Origin: CADCTB01 sp038231955
GTDB taxonomy: Bacteria > Actinomycetota > Acidimicrobiia > Acidimicrobiales > AC-14
Direction of reading: 5' to 3'
Assembly (NCBI GenBank): GCA_038231955.1
Contig: JBBSIS010000112.1
Coordinates: 1-10,519 of the forward strand
DNA length: 10,519 nucleotides
Below, piece by piece: positions 1 to 9,841 of this stretch. Every line of letters starts with the position of its first letter. Position 1 is the first letter of the stretch. The notes below the pieces were generated by a model, which saw nothing but the letters and a program-made list of their open reading frames with translations, was not told the origin of the DNA and did no database searches. Made by a program: the position numbers and the translations under genes.

Positions 1-265
1 CGTCGAGCCCGGCGAGGAGCGACGAGGCGCACCCACTGGCATAGGCCGCATTGGAAACGAGCTCGGCCCGCCCCTGGGCCACCCCGGCCCGGGCCTCGGC
101 TTCGGCCCCGCCGACCACCACGATCACCCGGTCGAGCGACGACGCCTCGATCTCCCGCACCGTTCGTCCGAGCAAGGTGGCGTCGCCCAGCGGCAAGCTC
201 TGCTTGGGCCGACCCAGCCGCCGCGACGAGCCCGCGCCGAGGACGATGCCGCACACTGCTCCCAT
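1..265 (-). CDS. mocA: MocA-like molybdenum cofactor cytidylyltransferase (partial, N-terminus only)
   Basis: The first 88 codons are present; the gene continues beyond the left edge. The N-terminus reads MGAVCGIVLGAGSSRRLGRPKQ, the signature nucleotide-binding loop of MobA/MocA-type NTP transferases (LxAGxSxRxGxxK), followed by a short segment ending in LLGRTV and the strand RVIVVVGG. The family transfers CMP (MocA) or GMP (MobA) to molybdopterin. CO dehydrogenase uses the cytosine dinucleotide form, so the position after coxG favours MocA, but specificity cannot be read from this fragment. The ATG lies 14 bases after the coxG stop, consistent with the same transcript, although no strong Shine-Dalgarno is visible. 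A GTG three codons in is an alternative start. The family is sure from the motif; MocA versus MobA is inference from context. Confidence 0.85.
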   Translation of the reverse strand, partial: MGAVCGIVLGAGSSRRLGRPKQSLPLGDATLLGRTVREIEASSLDRVIVVVGGAEAEARAGVAQGRAELVSNAAYASGCASSLLAGLD

Positions 266-279
266 GCGTAGATGCCGTG

Positions 280-1098
280 CTACTGCGGCTTGCCACTGAT
301 CAGGCCGGCGACCAGGGCCGAGCCGACCACGGCCAGGCCCAGCCGCTTGACCCGGCCCTTGACCAGGCCTTGGAGCAGGAACACGCCGACAATGGCGGCC
401 GGGAACGCCCGCTTGGCCAGGGTGGGCCCGGCGATGGCGAGGAGGTCGACCGGCTCGGCAGGGCGGGACTGGACCGTCCGAGGCCCGCTGGCGAGCCCGC
501 TCGCGGGCGCCGAAGCCGGCTGGGGCGGGGTGACCGCGGATACGAAACGGGCGGCCCGCTCGGGATCGTCGAGGGCAACGTCGGCGATCTCGTCGGCGAC
601 GATCTCCGACGTCGTCGACGCGGCGACAGGCCCGGGGCCGGGCGACGAGCCGCTCGACAGCAGATCGTCCTCCAGGCAGCGGGCGAAGTCGGCCAGCAGC
701 TTCGAGGACACGTCGGCCAGCACGCCGCGACCGAATTGGGCGATCTTGCCGCTGACGGTGAGGTCGGTCGAGATCGCCACTTCGGTCCGCCCGTCACCGG
801 CGGGGCGCAGCGTGGCCGTCACCGTGGCCGACGCGTTGCCCTGGCCCCGGGTCTCCCGGCCCTCGGCCTTGAGCACGAGTCGGTGGCCGGCCTCGTCGAC
901 CTCGGCGAAACGCACCGCCCCTTTGTACTGAGCGGTGATGGCACCGAGCTTGACCTTGACCACCCCGCGGAACTCGTCGCCGGTGATCTCCTGGAGCTCG
1001 GCGCCGGGCATGCACGGGGCGATGCGCTCAACATCGAGGAGAACCTTCCACGCATCTTCGGCGGACAGGCCCACGGTAAAGCTGTTGTCGATGAGCAT
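280..1098 (-). CDS. coxG: CoxG, SRPBCC-domain protein with hydrophobic C-terminus
   Basis: 272 residues. Residues 2-147 form a CoxG/SRPBCC (START-like) domain: it opens with NSFTVGLSAEDAWKVLLD, then has the conserved CMPGAE (29-34), GVVKVKLGAI (45-54) and the ending VSSKLLADFA. A Ser/Pro/Ala-rich linker (about 148-215) leads to a hydrophobic end (about 232-268) split by the basic stretch KGRVKR, which looks like one or two membrane-associated helices. In carboxidotrophs CoxG is linked to attachment of CO dehydrogenase to the inner face of the cell membrane; the visible C-terminus suits that role, which I infer for this protein. A GGAAGG ribosome site stands four bases before the ATG, and the gene starts nine bases after the stop of the upstream xdhC gene, so the two are likely co-translated. 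Confidence 0.92.
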   Translation of the reverse strand: MLIDNSFTVGLSAEDAWKVLLDVERIAPCMPGAELQEITGDEFRGVVKVKLGAITAQYKGAVRFAEVDEAGHRLVLKAEGRETRGQGNASATVTATLRPAGDGRTEVAISTDLTVSGKIAQFGRGVLADVSSKLLADFARCLEDDLLSSGSSPGPGPVAASTTSEIVADEIADVALDDPERAARFVSAVTPPQPASAPASGLASGPRTVQSRPAEPVDLLAIAGPTLAKRAFPAAIVGVFLLQGLVKGRVKRLGLAVVGSALVAGLISGKPQ

Positions 1099-1107
1099 GG
1101 GCCCTTC

Positions 1108-2214
1108 CTACCCCACTCGGTCCATACCGGCCCGCGCGTGGATGGGGCCGCCCCGTCCGCGCAGAAAACCGGCGTCGGCGCCGCGGCGCACGGCCAGGAT
1201 CTCGGCCACGATGGCCCATGCGATCTCCTCCGGCCCCTCGGCGCCGATATCGAGCCCGGCCGGGCCGTGGACCCGGGCCACGGCGTCGGGGGACGGCGGG
1301 GGGTGGCCTTCGGCGACCAGCGCATCTATCAGCCGCTCGAGCCGGGTGGCCGGGCCCAGCATCCCGAGGTAGGCGACGCGGGGGACCAGGAAGGATCCCA
1401 GGTAGGCGGCGTCGCGCAGGAAGTTGTGGCTCATGACGACCACGTGCGTGTGGTCGTCGGCCGCCACCGCTGCCGCGGCCTCAGCGGGCCGGGCGTGGAC
1501 CAGGCGGGCGGCCTGGGGGAAGCGCTCGGTGGTCAGGAAGGCCCGGCGGTCGTCGATCACCTCGACCCGCCAGCCGAGGCGGGCGCCGAACTCCACGACC
1601 GGCACCGCGTCGTGGCCCGCCCCACAGATCACCAGCCGCAGGGGCGGTTCCAGCACCTCCACGAAGGCCCGGGCGCCCGCCCCGCCGGTCGGGAGATCGA
1701 TCATGGCGCTGCGACCGGCGCCCAGGGCATCGAGAGCGGCGACGCGGGCGGCGGGGCCGAGGTCGCCCTCGGTCGAGCCGTCGGGGTTGACGATGAGGCG
1801 GTCGCCGGTGCGGGGCCCGTCGATCACCGTGACCAGGGCGACGGCGCGGTCGTCGCGACGGGCCGAGCGCATGGCGGACACGTACGGCCGGGCCATCGCC
1901 GCCGGCTCGACCAGCACGTCGATGGCCCCGTTGCAGCCCAGTCCCCACCCCCAGACCGCCTCGTCGTCGGCGGTGAGGTCGAAGCTCAACAGCTGGGGGC
2001 GCCCGGAGGCCAGTACTTCTCGTGCCGCCTGGACGACGTCGCCCTCCAGGCACCCACCGGAGATGTTGCCCACCGTCCCGCCCATCGCGGGGATCACCAG
2101 ACGGGCACCCTCCCGGCGGTAGGTGGAGCCCCGCACGGCCACCACGGTGGCCAGGGCGACGTCGTCGCCGAAGGAAGCATCCAGGGCGGCAAGGACGTCG
2201 TCGAGCTCACTCAT
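1108..2214 (-). CDS. XdhC/CoxI family molybdoenzyme maturation protein (full length)
   Basis: 368 residues with the usual two-part XdhC/CoxI layout. The N-terminal XdhC_CoxI domain shows GSTYRREGARLVI (29-41), SGGCLEGD (52-59) and GLGCNG (91-96), with Cys55 and Cys94 at the places where the family keeps cysteines. The C-terminal half is a Rossmann domain with LVICGAGHDA (194-203), MSHNFLRD (261-268), YLGMLGP (282-288) and the terminal GPAGLDIGAEGPEEIAWAI. XdhC proteins bind molybdenum cofactor and help insert or sulfurate it in xanthine dehydrogenase-family enzymes; here the client is presumably CoxL. The layout is closest to CoxI of classical cox clusters. The ATG at 2214 follows the previous stop by 51 bases and has no strong Shine-Dalgarno. 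It ends nine bases before coxG. Confidence 0.92.
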   Translation of the reverse strand: MSELDDVLAALDASFGDDVALATVVAVRGSTYRREGARLVIPAMGGTVGNISGGCLEGDVVQAAREVLASGRPQLLSFDLTADDEAVWGWGLGCNGAIDVLVEPAAMARPYVSAMRSARRDDRAVALVTVIDGPRTGDRLIVNPDGSTEGDLGPAARVAALDALGAGRSAMIDLPTGGAGARAFVEVLEPPLRLVICGAGHDAVPVVEFGARLGWRVEVIDDRRAFLTTERFPQAARLVHARPAEAAAAVAADDHTHVVVMSHNFLRDAAYLGSFLVPRVAYLGMLGPATRLERLIDALVAEGHPPPSPDAVARVHGPAGLDIGAEGPEEIAWAIVAEILAVRRGADAGFLRGRGGPIHARAGMDRVG

Positions 2215-2265
2215 CGCCAGCCCGGTCCCGCTTTTGAGGGCGTCGAGCGCGGCAGGAAACCGAGG

Positions 2266-3168
2266 TCACGAGTACGCAAGAGGGTCGGCCTCGAAGCGCC
2301 GACGGCAGCCGCTGGCACAGAACCAATACGTCACGCCGTCGCGGGCGAAGCGGTCGGCGGCGGTGGAAGGGTCGACGGTCATGCCGCAAACGGGGTCGAC
2401 GGCGCCGACCACCTTCTCCTGCGGGGCGGCGGCGAGCACCGGCGGCGACGACGCCTTCTCGGCGATGATCTGGGCCAGGACGGCGACGGCGATCTCGGCG
2501 TGGGGCAGATCGCCCAGGTCGAGGCCGGCGGGGGCGTGGACGCGAGCCAGAGCCTCCTCGGCCACACCCGTGGACCGCAGCGACTCGAGCACCGTCGCCG
2601 CCCGCCGCGCCGATGCCACCAGGGCGACGTAGCGGGCGCCGCTGGCCAGGGCCACTTCCAGGGCGTCCTCGTCGTAGCGGCCCATGGTGGCGACGACCAC
2701 GAACGAGCCCGGCCCGACGCCGGCCTTGGCCAGGTCGACGGCGCCGTCGCCGGCGCCACCCCCCCGCTCGTAGACCGTCACCTCGAAGCCGATCGCCCCG
2801 GCCATGGTGGCCAGGGCCTCGACCAGAGGCGACCGCCCGACGGCGACGAGGTGGGGGGCGGGCAGGCGGGGCTCCACGAAAACCTCCAGGGACCCCTCGC
2901 TGGCGCATGTGACCGGGGCCATCACCAGTCCCTCCCGCGCCGGCGGCAGATCACCGGGTGGGGCCAGGTGGACGAGGCGGGCCGAGCCGTCGGTCAGGGC
3001 GGCCAGCGCCTGGGCCACAACCACCGGCTCGGCGCACGACCCGCCGACCCACCCCCGGAGCCGGCCGTCGATGGTGACCAGGCCGGTGTCGCCGGGGCGC
3101 GCCGAGACCGGGCTGCGGGACCACACCACCGTCACCCGGGCATAGGCCTCCCGGCGCTCGATCAGCAC
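2266..3168 (-). CDS. XdhC-family protein fused to a C-terminal YHS domain
   Basis: 300 residues from the GTG at 3168. The N-terminal part carries the XdhC motifs SARPGDTGLV (22-31) and GGSC (42-45). A Rossmann segment starts near 106 (LVAVGRSPLVEALATMAG) and the XdhC end motif HAPAGLDLGDLPHAEIAVAV follows at 211-230. After a linker, residues 257-300 form a YHS domain: VDPVCGMTVD, then YWFCASGCRRRFEADP, with Cys261, Cys284 and Cys288 as likely metal ligands. XdhC proteins serve molybdoenzyme maturation; YHS domains occur in heavy-metal proteins including copper ATPases. The start is uncertain: no ATG, GTG or TTG lies between the coxL stop (3206) and 3168 in this frame, no good Shine-Dalgarno is seen, and the frame stays open into coxL. 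By position it could be the counterpart of CoxF; that assignment is inference. Confidence 0.9.
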   Translation of the reverse strand: MLIERREAYARVTVVWSRSPVSARPGDTGLVTIDGRLRGWVGGSCAEPVVVAQALAALTDGSARLVHLAPPGDLPPAREGLVMAPVTCASEGSLEVFVEPRLPAPHLVAVGRSPLVEALATMAGAIGFEVTVYERGGGAGDGAVDLAKAGVGPGSFVVVATMGRYDEDALEVALASGARYVALVASARRAATVLESLRSTGVAEEALARVHAPAGLDLGDLPHAEIAVAVLAQIIAEKASSPPVLAAAPQEKVVGAVDPVCGMTVDPSTAADRFARDGVTYWFCASGCRRRFEADPLAYS

Positions 3169-3205
3169 CGCCTCTGCGTCGTCCAGGCCTGTCTGGCCGC
3201 CCAGG

Positions 3206-5575
<2,370 letters not shown>

Positions 5576-5582
5576 CTGTGCG

Positions 5583-5586
5583 CCTC

Positions 5587-5588
<2 letters not shown>
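5583..5588 (-). promoter_or_regulatory. Ribosome binding site of coxL (decides start)
   Basis: AGGAGG seven bases before the ATG at 5575, overlapping the TAG stop of coxS. Confidence 0.85.
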
Positions 5589-6081
<493 letters not shown>

Positions 6082-6087
6082 CGGGAT

Positions 6088-6093
6088 CTCCTT
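6088..6093 (-). promoter_or_regulatory. Ribosome binding site of coxS (decides start)
   Basis: AAGGAG six bases before the ATG at 6081; its first two bases belong to the coxM TAA stop, so coxM and coxS are tightly joined. Confidence 0.8.
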
Positions 6094-6994
6094 ATCCGAC
6101 CGGGACGGCGACAGCGGCGCCGGCGACCTGGTGCAGGCCTCGGGCGACGTAAATCCGGACCACGTCACGCTTGTAAGCGGCGCTACCCCGCACGTCGGTG
6201 CGGGGATCACTGGCTTCGGCGGCCAGGCGGGCCGCCTCCTCGATCACGTCGCCGTCGAGCATGGCGCCCACCAGCGACTTCTCCGCCGCCACCGCCTTGA
6301 TGTTGGTGGCGCCCACGCCGGTGAGGCCGATGCCCGCCCTGGTCACCCGGCCGGCCCCGCCGTTGGATGAGTCGGTCGCCACGAAGACGGCGACACCCAC
6401 GGTGGCGAAGTCGCCCACCTTGCGCTCGAGCTTGAGGTAGGTGCCGGCGAACTCGGGCCCAGGGTCGGGGATACGGGCCTCGACGGCCAGCTCGTCGGGC
6501 CGCAGCGTGGAAGTAAAGGGGCCGTCGAGGAACTTCCCGATGGGGATGCGGCGGTCGCCCGCCGTGCTCTTGGCCACGATCTCGCCGCCGAGGGCCAGCA
6601 TCACCGAGCCCCAGTCGCCTTGGGGGTCGGCGTGGCAGAGTGAGCCGACGAACGTGCCCTGGTTGCGGATGATTGGATCGGAGATCTGGGGGACGGCGGC
6701 GGCCATGGTGGGATAGCGGTCGGTGATGAGCTGCGACCGTTGCAGCGTCCGGTTGCGGACCAGGGCGCCCACCCGCAGCGAGCCCTTGCCCCGTCGGTCG
6801 GCCTCGAGGCGGTCGAGGCGGGGCATTGGATTGATGTCGATTACCAGCGCAGGGGCGGCGAAGCGCAGCTTCATGAGCGGGATCAGGCTCTGGCCCCCGG
6901 CCAGCACCTTGGCGTCCTCACCGTGTTCGGCCAGCAAGGCGAGAGCTTCGTCGAGTGACGCGGGCGCGACGTAGTCGAAGTCCGACGGGAACAT
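6092..6994 (-). CDS. coxM: Carbon monoxide dehydrogenase medium subunit, FAD-binding
   Basis: 300 residues from the ATG at 6994. This flavoprotein subunit takes electrons from CoxS and hands them to the respiratory chain. Domains: an FAD-binding domain of the molybdopterin dehydrogenase type beginning FDYVAPASLDEALALL, with the pyrophosphate loop AGGQSLIPLMKLR (32-44) and the second FAD motif region NQGTFVGSLCHADP (111-124), then the CO dehydrogenase flavoprotein C-terminal domain. The second motif reads TFVGS where the family usually has T(I/L/V)GG. An ATG four codons upstream (7006) is also in frame, but GGAGGTG lies five bases before the 6994 ATG and inside the longer reading, so 6994 is preferred. 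First gene of the MSL unit, behind its own likely promoter. Confidence 0.96.
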   Translation of the reverse strand: MFPSDFDYVAPASLDEALALLAEHGEDAKVLAGGQSLIPLMKLRFAAPALVIDINPMPRLDRLEADRRGKGSLRVGALVRNRTLQRSQLITDRYPTMAAAVPQISDPIIRNQGTFVGSLCHADPQGDWGSVMLALGGEIVAKSTAGDRRIPIGKFLDGPFTSTLRPDELAVEARIPDPGPEFAGTYLKLERKVGDFATVGVAVFVATDSSNGGAGRVTRAGIGLTGVGATNIKAVAAEKSLVGAMLDGDVIEEAARLAAEASDPRTDVRGSAAYKRDVVRIYVARGLHQVAGAAVAVPVG

Positions 6995-6998
6995 CCCC

Positions 6999-7004
6999 AC
7001 CTCC
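6999..7004 (-). promoter_or_regulatory. Ribosome binding site of coxM (decides start)
   Basis: GGAGGT five bases before the ATG at 6994. The other in-frame ATG at 7006 overlaps this site and has no purine-rich stretch before it. Confidence 0.75.
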
Positions 7005-7029
7005 ATAGGCGATCGAGCAGAGCGATCAG

Positions 7030-7064
7030 GTTTGCAAACTAAACGCCAGCCCGACTTTGGTCAA
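7030..7064 (-). promoter_or_regulatory. Likely sigma70-type promoter of coxMSL with palindromic operator
   Basis: On the minus strand, TTGACC (7059-7064) is a near-consensus -35 box; 17 bases later comes TAGTTT (7036-7041) as -10, putting the transcript start near 7029 and a leader of about 35 bases before coxM. The perfect palindrome GTTTGCAAAC (7030-7039) covers most of the -10 and reaches the start site, where a repressor could act. This is sequence pattern only; no regulator gene is seen in the window. Confidence 0.55.
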
Positions 7065-7096
7065 CGGGCCGGATGTCGCCAGTCGACGCAGTTCGG

Positions 7097-8113
7097 TCAA
7101 ATCAGTTCGGGAAGCATTGCGCCCAGAGCCTCGAGGCTGGCCAGGTCGTGGCCCGAGAGGAAGACGTCGACGGAGGGCAGCGCCGCGCTCATCCCCCGGG
7201 CCAGAGGTTGGTAGCGAGGGTCGCCCTTCAGCGGGTTGACCCATACGATGCGGTAGGCCAGACGAGCCAGCTTCGCCATCTCGGCGCCGAGGACCGCAGG
7301 GTCACCCCGGTCGAGGCCGTCGGAGCAGATGACCACGACGGCGCCGCGAGCCATGCCCCGCCGGCCCCAGTCGCGGACGAACGACCTGATCGACTCGCCG
7401 ATGCGGGTGCCGCCCTCCCAATCGACCACCGACTCCGCGGCCCGGGCCAGCGCCAGGTCGAGCCGGCGATGGCGCAGGGCGACGGTGACCCGGGTCAGGC
7501 GGGTGCCGAAGCAGAACACCTCCGTGGGAACAGCCCCGCCCACGCGCGCCGCGGTGTGGGCGAACTGCAACAGGGCTCGGGAGTACCCGGCCATGGAGCC
7601 GGAAACGTCGAGCAGGAGGACCAGCCTCCGGGGCCTGATGCGGCGGTCCCGCCACGACGGCTCGATCATCTCGCCGGAGCTGCGTAGGGCCCGGCGCACG
7701 GTGCGGCGCAGGTCGGGGTACCGGCCCTTGGGCGACGGGCGGGTGCGACGGACGCGACGGCTCGGCGGCCGAAGGCGCAGCCGGGCCATGAGCGTGGCCA
7801 GCGCAGCCATCTCCTCGGGGGTGCAGTCGACGAAGCGCTTGTGGCGCAGCACATCTGCGCTCGACGCCACCCGACCGCGAGGTCCGTCGACGGTGACCTC
7901 CGACCGCCGATGGAGGGCGCCCACGGGGTCGGGCGGGACGGTGGCCGCCAGCCGGGGTAGCTCGCCGACGACCTTCATGGTCATACCCCGAGCGGCGCCG
8001 GCCCACCGGCGGAACGCGCTGTCGAAGGCGGCCACATCCTCGTGGCGGGAGACCAGGCAGGCTCGCCCGGCCCAGTACACGTCGTCACTGTCGGAGGGAT
8101 CGAGGGCGGCCAC
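7097..8113 (-). CDS. coxE: CoxE-like VWA-domain protein; N-terminus lies upstream in a disrupted frame
   Basis: 338 residues from the GTG at 8113, the only standard start in this frame after the coxD stop. The C-terminal half is a von Willebrand A domain with a complete MIDAS metal site: DVSGS (169-173), the Thr of GGTRIGE (234-240) and Asp265 in SDGLDRG. CoxE works with the AAA+ ATPase CoxD to finish the CO dehydrogenase active site; in Oligotropha it is linked to copper insertion. The family N-terminus is longer: the frame upstream of 8113 encodes LLPALVGLGHELRRQG and LVVGTGQLVAFSAAV, which look like real CoxE sequence, up to about 8216. A GTG at 8252, overlapping the coxD stop, is the natural start but sits in another frame (see findings). 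The domain call is firm; the 5' end is not. Confidence 0.88.
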   Translation of the reverse strand: MAALDPSDSDDVYWAGRACLVSRHEDVAAFDSAFRRWAGAARGMTMKVVGELPRLAATVPPDPVGALHRRSEVTVDGPRGRVASSADVLRHKRFVDCTPEEMAALATLMARLRLRPPSRRVRRTRPSPKGRYPDLRRTVRRALRSSGEMIEPSWRDRRIRPRRLVLLLDVSGSMAGYSRALLQFAHTAARVGGAVPTEVFCFGTRLTRVTVALRHRRLDLALARAAESVVDWEGGTRIGESIRSFVRDWGRRGMARGAVVVICSDGLDRGDPAVLGAEMAKLARLAYRIVWVNPLKGDPRYQPLARGMSAALPSVDVFLSGHDLASLEALGAMLPELI

Positions 8114-8248
8114 CGCGGCCGAGAAGGCGACGAGCTGTCCCGTCCCGACGACCAGGCCCTGGCGGCGAAGCTCGTGGCCCAGGCCGACCAGGGCGGGCAG
8201 CAGGTCGAGCTGCGCGCTAGCCGTTGCCGTCGCCCACCGCCTCCGTGC

Positions 8249-9151
8249 TCACACTCCTGGGCCCACGACCGCCGAAAGCTGCTCGCGGACGAGGACCATG
8301 TCGTCGTGGTCCTTCACCACCGCGCCCAGGGTGTCGGCCGCCGACGCCTCGTCGAGGGTCGTGGCCCCCAGCAGGGTGAGGGCGTGGGCCCAGTCGATGG
8401 TCTCGGCCACCCCCGGCGGCTTGGCCAGGTCCAAGCGACGGAGGCGGGCCACGGCCTGGGTGACGGCGGTGGCCAGCCGACCGGCCACATCGGGGGCGCG
8501 GGTGCGCACGATCTCGACCTCCCGCTCGGGCGAGGGATAGTCGATCCAGTGGTACAGACACCGGCGTTTGAGGGCGTCATGCAGCTCGCGGGTGCGGTTC
8601 GACGTCACGATCACCGCCGGCGGCACTTCAGCTCGGATGGTGCCTATTTCCGGCACTGTCACTTGGAAATCGGACAGTATTTCCAGCAGAAACGCCTCGA
8701 ACTCGTCGTCCGCTCTATCTATTTCATCGATGAGCAGCACCGCTCTGTCGCCGGCCCGAAGCGCCTTGAGCAATGGACGTTCGAGCAGGAAGCGGGGCCC
8801 GAAGAGCTCGTCGACGGCACGGTCGTCGTTCGCGGCGTGCTCAGACAGCGCCCGGATGTGGAGGAGCTGGCGGGCGTAGTCCCACTCGTAGAGAGCCTGG
8901 CTGGCGTCGATGCCCTCGTAGCACTGGAGCCGGACCAGGTCCACGCCGAAGCTGGCAGCCAGCGCCTTGGCCGCTTCGGTCTTGCCCACACCGGCCTCCC
9001 CCTCCAACAGCAACGGCCGACCGAGCGAGAGGGCCAGGAACATAGCCGTGGCCAGGCCGCGGTCGGCCAGGTAGGCCTGCGCCTCCAGGGCGGCACCGAG
9101 CTCGACGGGGGAGGCGGGCCTCGGCGGGACTTGCGAATGGGGGCGGCCCAC
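8249..9151 (-). CDS. coxD: CoxD, MoxR-type AAA+ ATPase
   Basis: 300 residues, a typical CoxD/MoxR length. AAA+ motifs are complete: Walker A GEAGVGKT (51-58), Walker B VLLIDE (138-143), sensor 1 in IVTSN (181-185), and the arginine-rich DALKRRC (192-198) after it. The ATPase acts with the VWA protein CoxE as a chaperone pair; in Oligotropha CoxD is required to sulfurate the molybdenum of CO dehydrogenase. The start is a GTG at 9151 with no clear Shine-Dalgarno. An ATG at 9161 is in another frame that does not encode CoxD, and the next in-frame Met (37) would leave little sequence before Walker A. The stop TGA overlaps a GTG in GTGA (8249-8252), the expected coupled start of coxE. A short stretch around Walker B uses codons unlike the rest of the gene. 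Confidence 0.95.
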   Translation of the reverse strand: MGRPHSQVPPRPASPVELGAALEAQAYLADRGLATAMFLALSLGRPLLLEGEAGVGKTEAAKALAASFGVDLVRLQCYEGIDASQALYEWDYARQLLHIRALSEHAANDDRAVDELFGPRFLLERPLLKALRAGDRAVLLIDEIDRADDEFEAFLLEILSDFQVTVPEIGTIRAEVPPAVIVTSNRTRELHDALKRRCLYHWIDYPSPEREVEIVRTRAPDVAGRLATAVTQAVARLRRLDLAKPPGVAETIDWAHALTLLGATTLDEASAADTLGAVVKDHDDMVLVREQLSAVVGPGV

Positions 9152-9206
9152 TGCCGGGCATGGTAGCGACAGTTTCCCCCGAGTTGCCGACGGGTAGCGG
9201 ACGGAC

Positions 9207-9212
9207 AGGAGG
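9207..9212 (+). promoter_or_regulatory. Ribosome binding site of the zinc-ribbon gene
   Basis: AGGAGG nine bases before the ATG at 9222, on the strand opposite to the cox genes; it supports this small gene being real. Confidence 0.7.
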
Positions 9213-9221
9213 TGGTGGCCG

Positions 9222-9482
9222 ATGGCTGAGTTCGTCTGTCCGAAGTGTGGGAGCGATCTGCCCAGTGCGATGGGTCAACATGCGTCCGACCTCGTCAGCG
9301 GGTTGGTGACCTGCCCGAGCTGCGGGGCGTCAGTGACGCTGCGGGAGGGTGCGGTGGAGTCCCCCTCGGGTGACTTCGAAACGGCGGCAGCTGCGCCTCC
9401 CGGGCGCACGGAGGGCAGCGACGACTTCGCCGGCAACGAGACGTTCACGGAGCTGACCGAGGAGCTGCGCGAGAAGCAGTAG
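9222..9482 (+). CDS. Small zinc-ribbon protein, unknown function
   Basis: 86 residues. Two CxxC knuckles, CPKCG (6-10) and CPSCG (31-35), separated by 21 residues, make a classic zinc ribbon. The remaining 50 residues are acidic and low in complexity (SPSGDFETAAAAPPG, then TELTEELREK) and probably disordered or helical; there is no signal peptide or membrane segment. It is divergent from coxD with 70 bases between the two starts, which must hold both promoters if coxD is transcribed from here. I see no clear -35/-10 pair in that gap. The protein could bind nucleic acid or another protein; nothing shows that it belongs to CO metabolism. Confidence 0.75.
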   Translation: MAEFVCPKCGSDLPSAMGQHASDLVSGLVTCPSCGASVTLREGAVESPSGDFETAAAAPPGRTEGSDDFAGNETFTELTEELREKQ

Positions 9483-9841
9483 CGGTCTACGCCTGATGTT
9501 GTGCTTCCTCGCCGTGCTGGCACCACGACGTCGCGGTCCCGACGGTCACCCTGGGCTGCGACCGCCTTCAAGGATCCCGCCGGCAAGTGGTCCGACATCT
9601 ACCTGACCGTCACCCCGGCCCCGACGGTCCCTTCGCGCCAAGTCGCCTCTGACGAGGATCGGTGCAGAATCCTGAACGCGGGCGGGCCGGCGGCCCTACT
9701 CGCGGGGCTGGGAGTCGGACTCGACGCCGCGCACGACGGTAAGGCGTTCAGAAAGCGGTCCTGAACAGCGCTTCCGAGACGATGATTTGCGGACACGGGT
9801 TCTGAACGCGCTGGGGCGGTCCTTCGACCGCATTGGTGGCC
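9483..9841. other. Intergenic stretch without a recognisable gene
   Basis: About 360 bases between the zinc-ribbon stop and the large palindrome. Short open frames exist on both strands (for instance plus 9501-9764, containing AFKDPAGKWSDIYLTV), but none has a ribosome site or family I know. The right half carries copies of a CTGAACGCG-type motif described separately. No terminator-like hairpin with a T run follows the zinc-ribbon gene. Confidence 0.5.
9744..9809. repeat. Inverted repeat pair, 10-bp arms
   Basis: GCGTTCAGAA (9744-9753) and its exact reverse complement TTCTGAACGC (9800-9809), 46 bases apart. Inside the gap CTGAAC (9761-9766) is also inverted relative to GTTCAG (9746-9751). 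The related CTGAACGCG at 9672-9680 belongs to the same motif group. Confidence 0.7.

Noticed and set aside
9275..9598. Minus-strand frame opposite the zinc-ribbon gene
   Set aside because: No motif or ribosome site; the plus-strand frame has the paired CxxC knuckles and an AGGAGG site.
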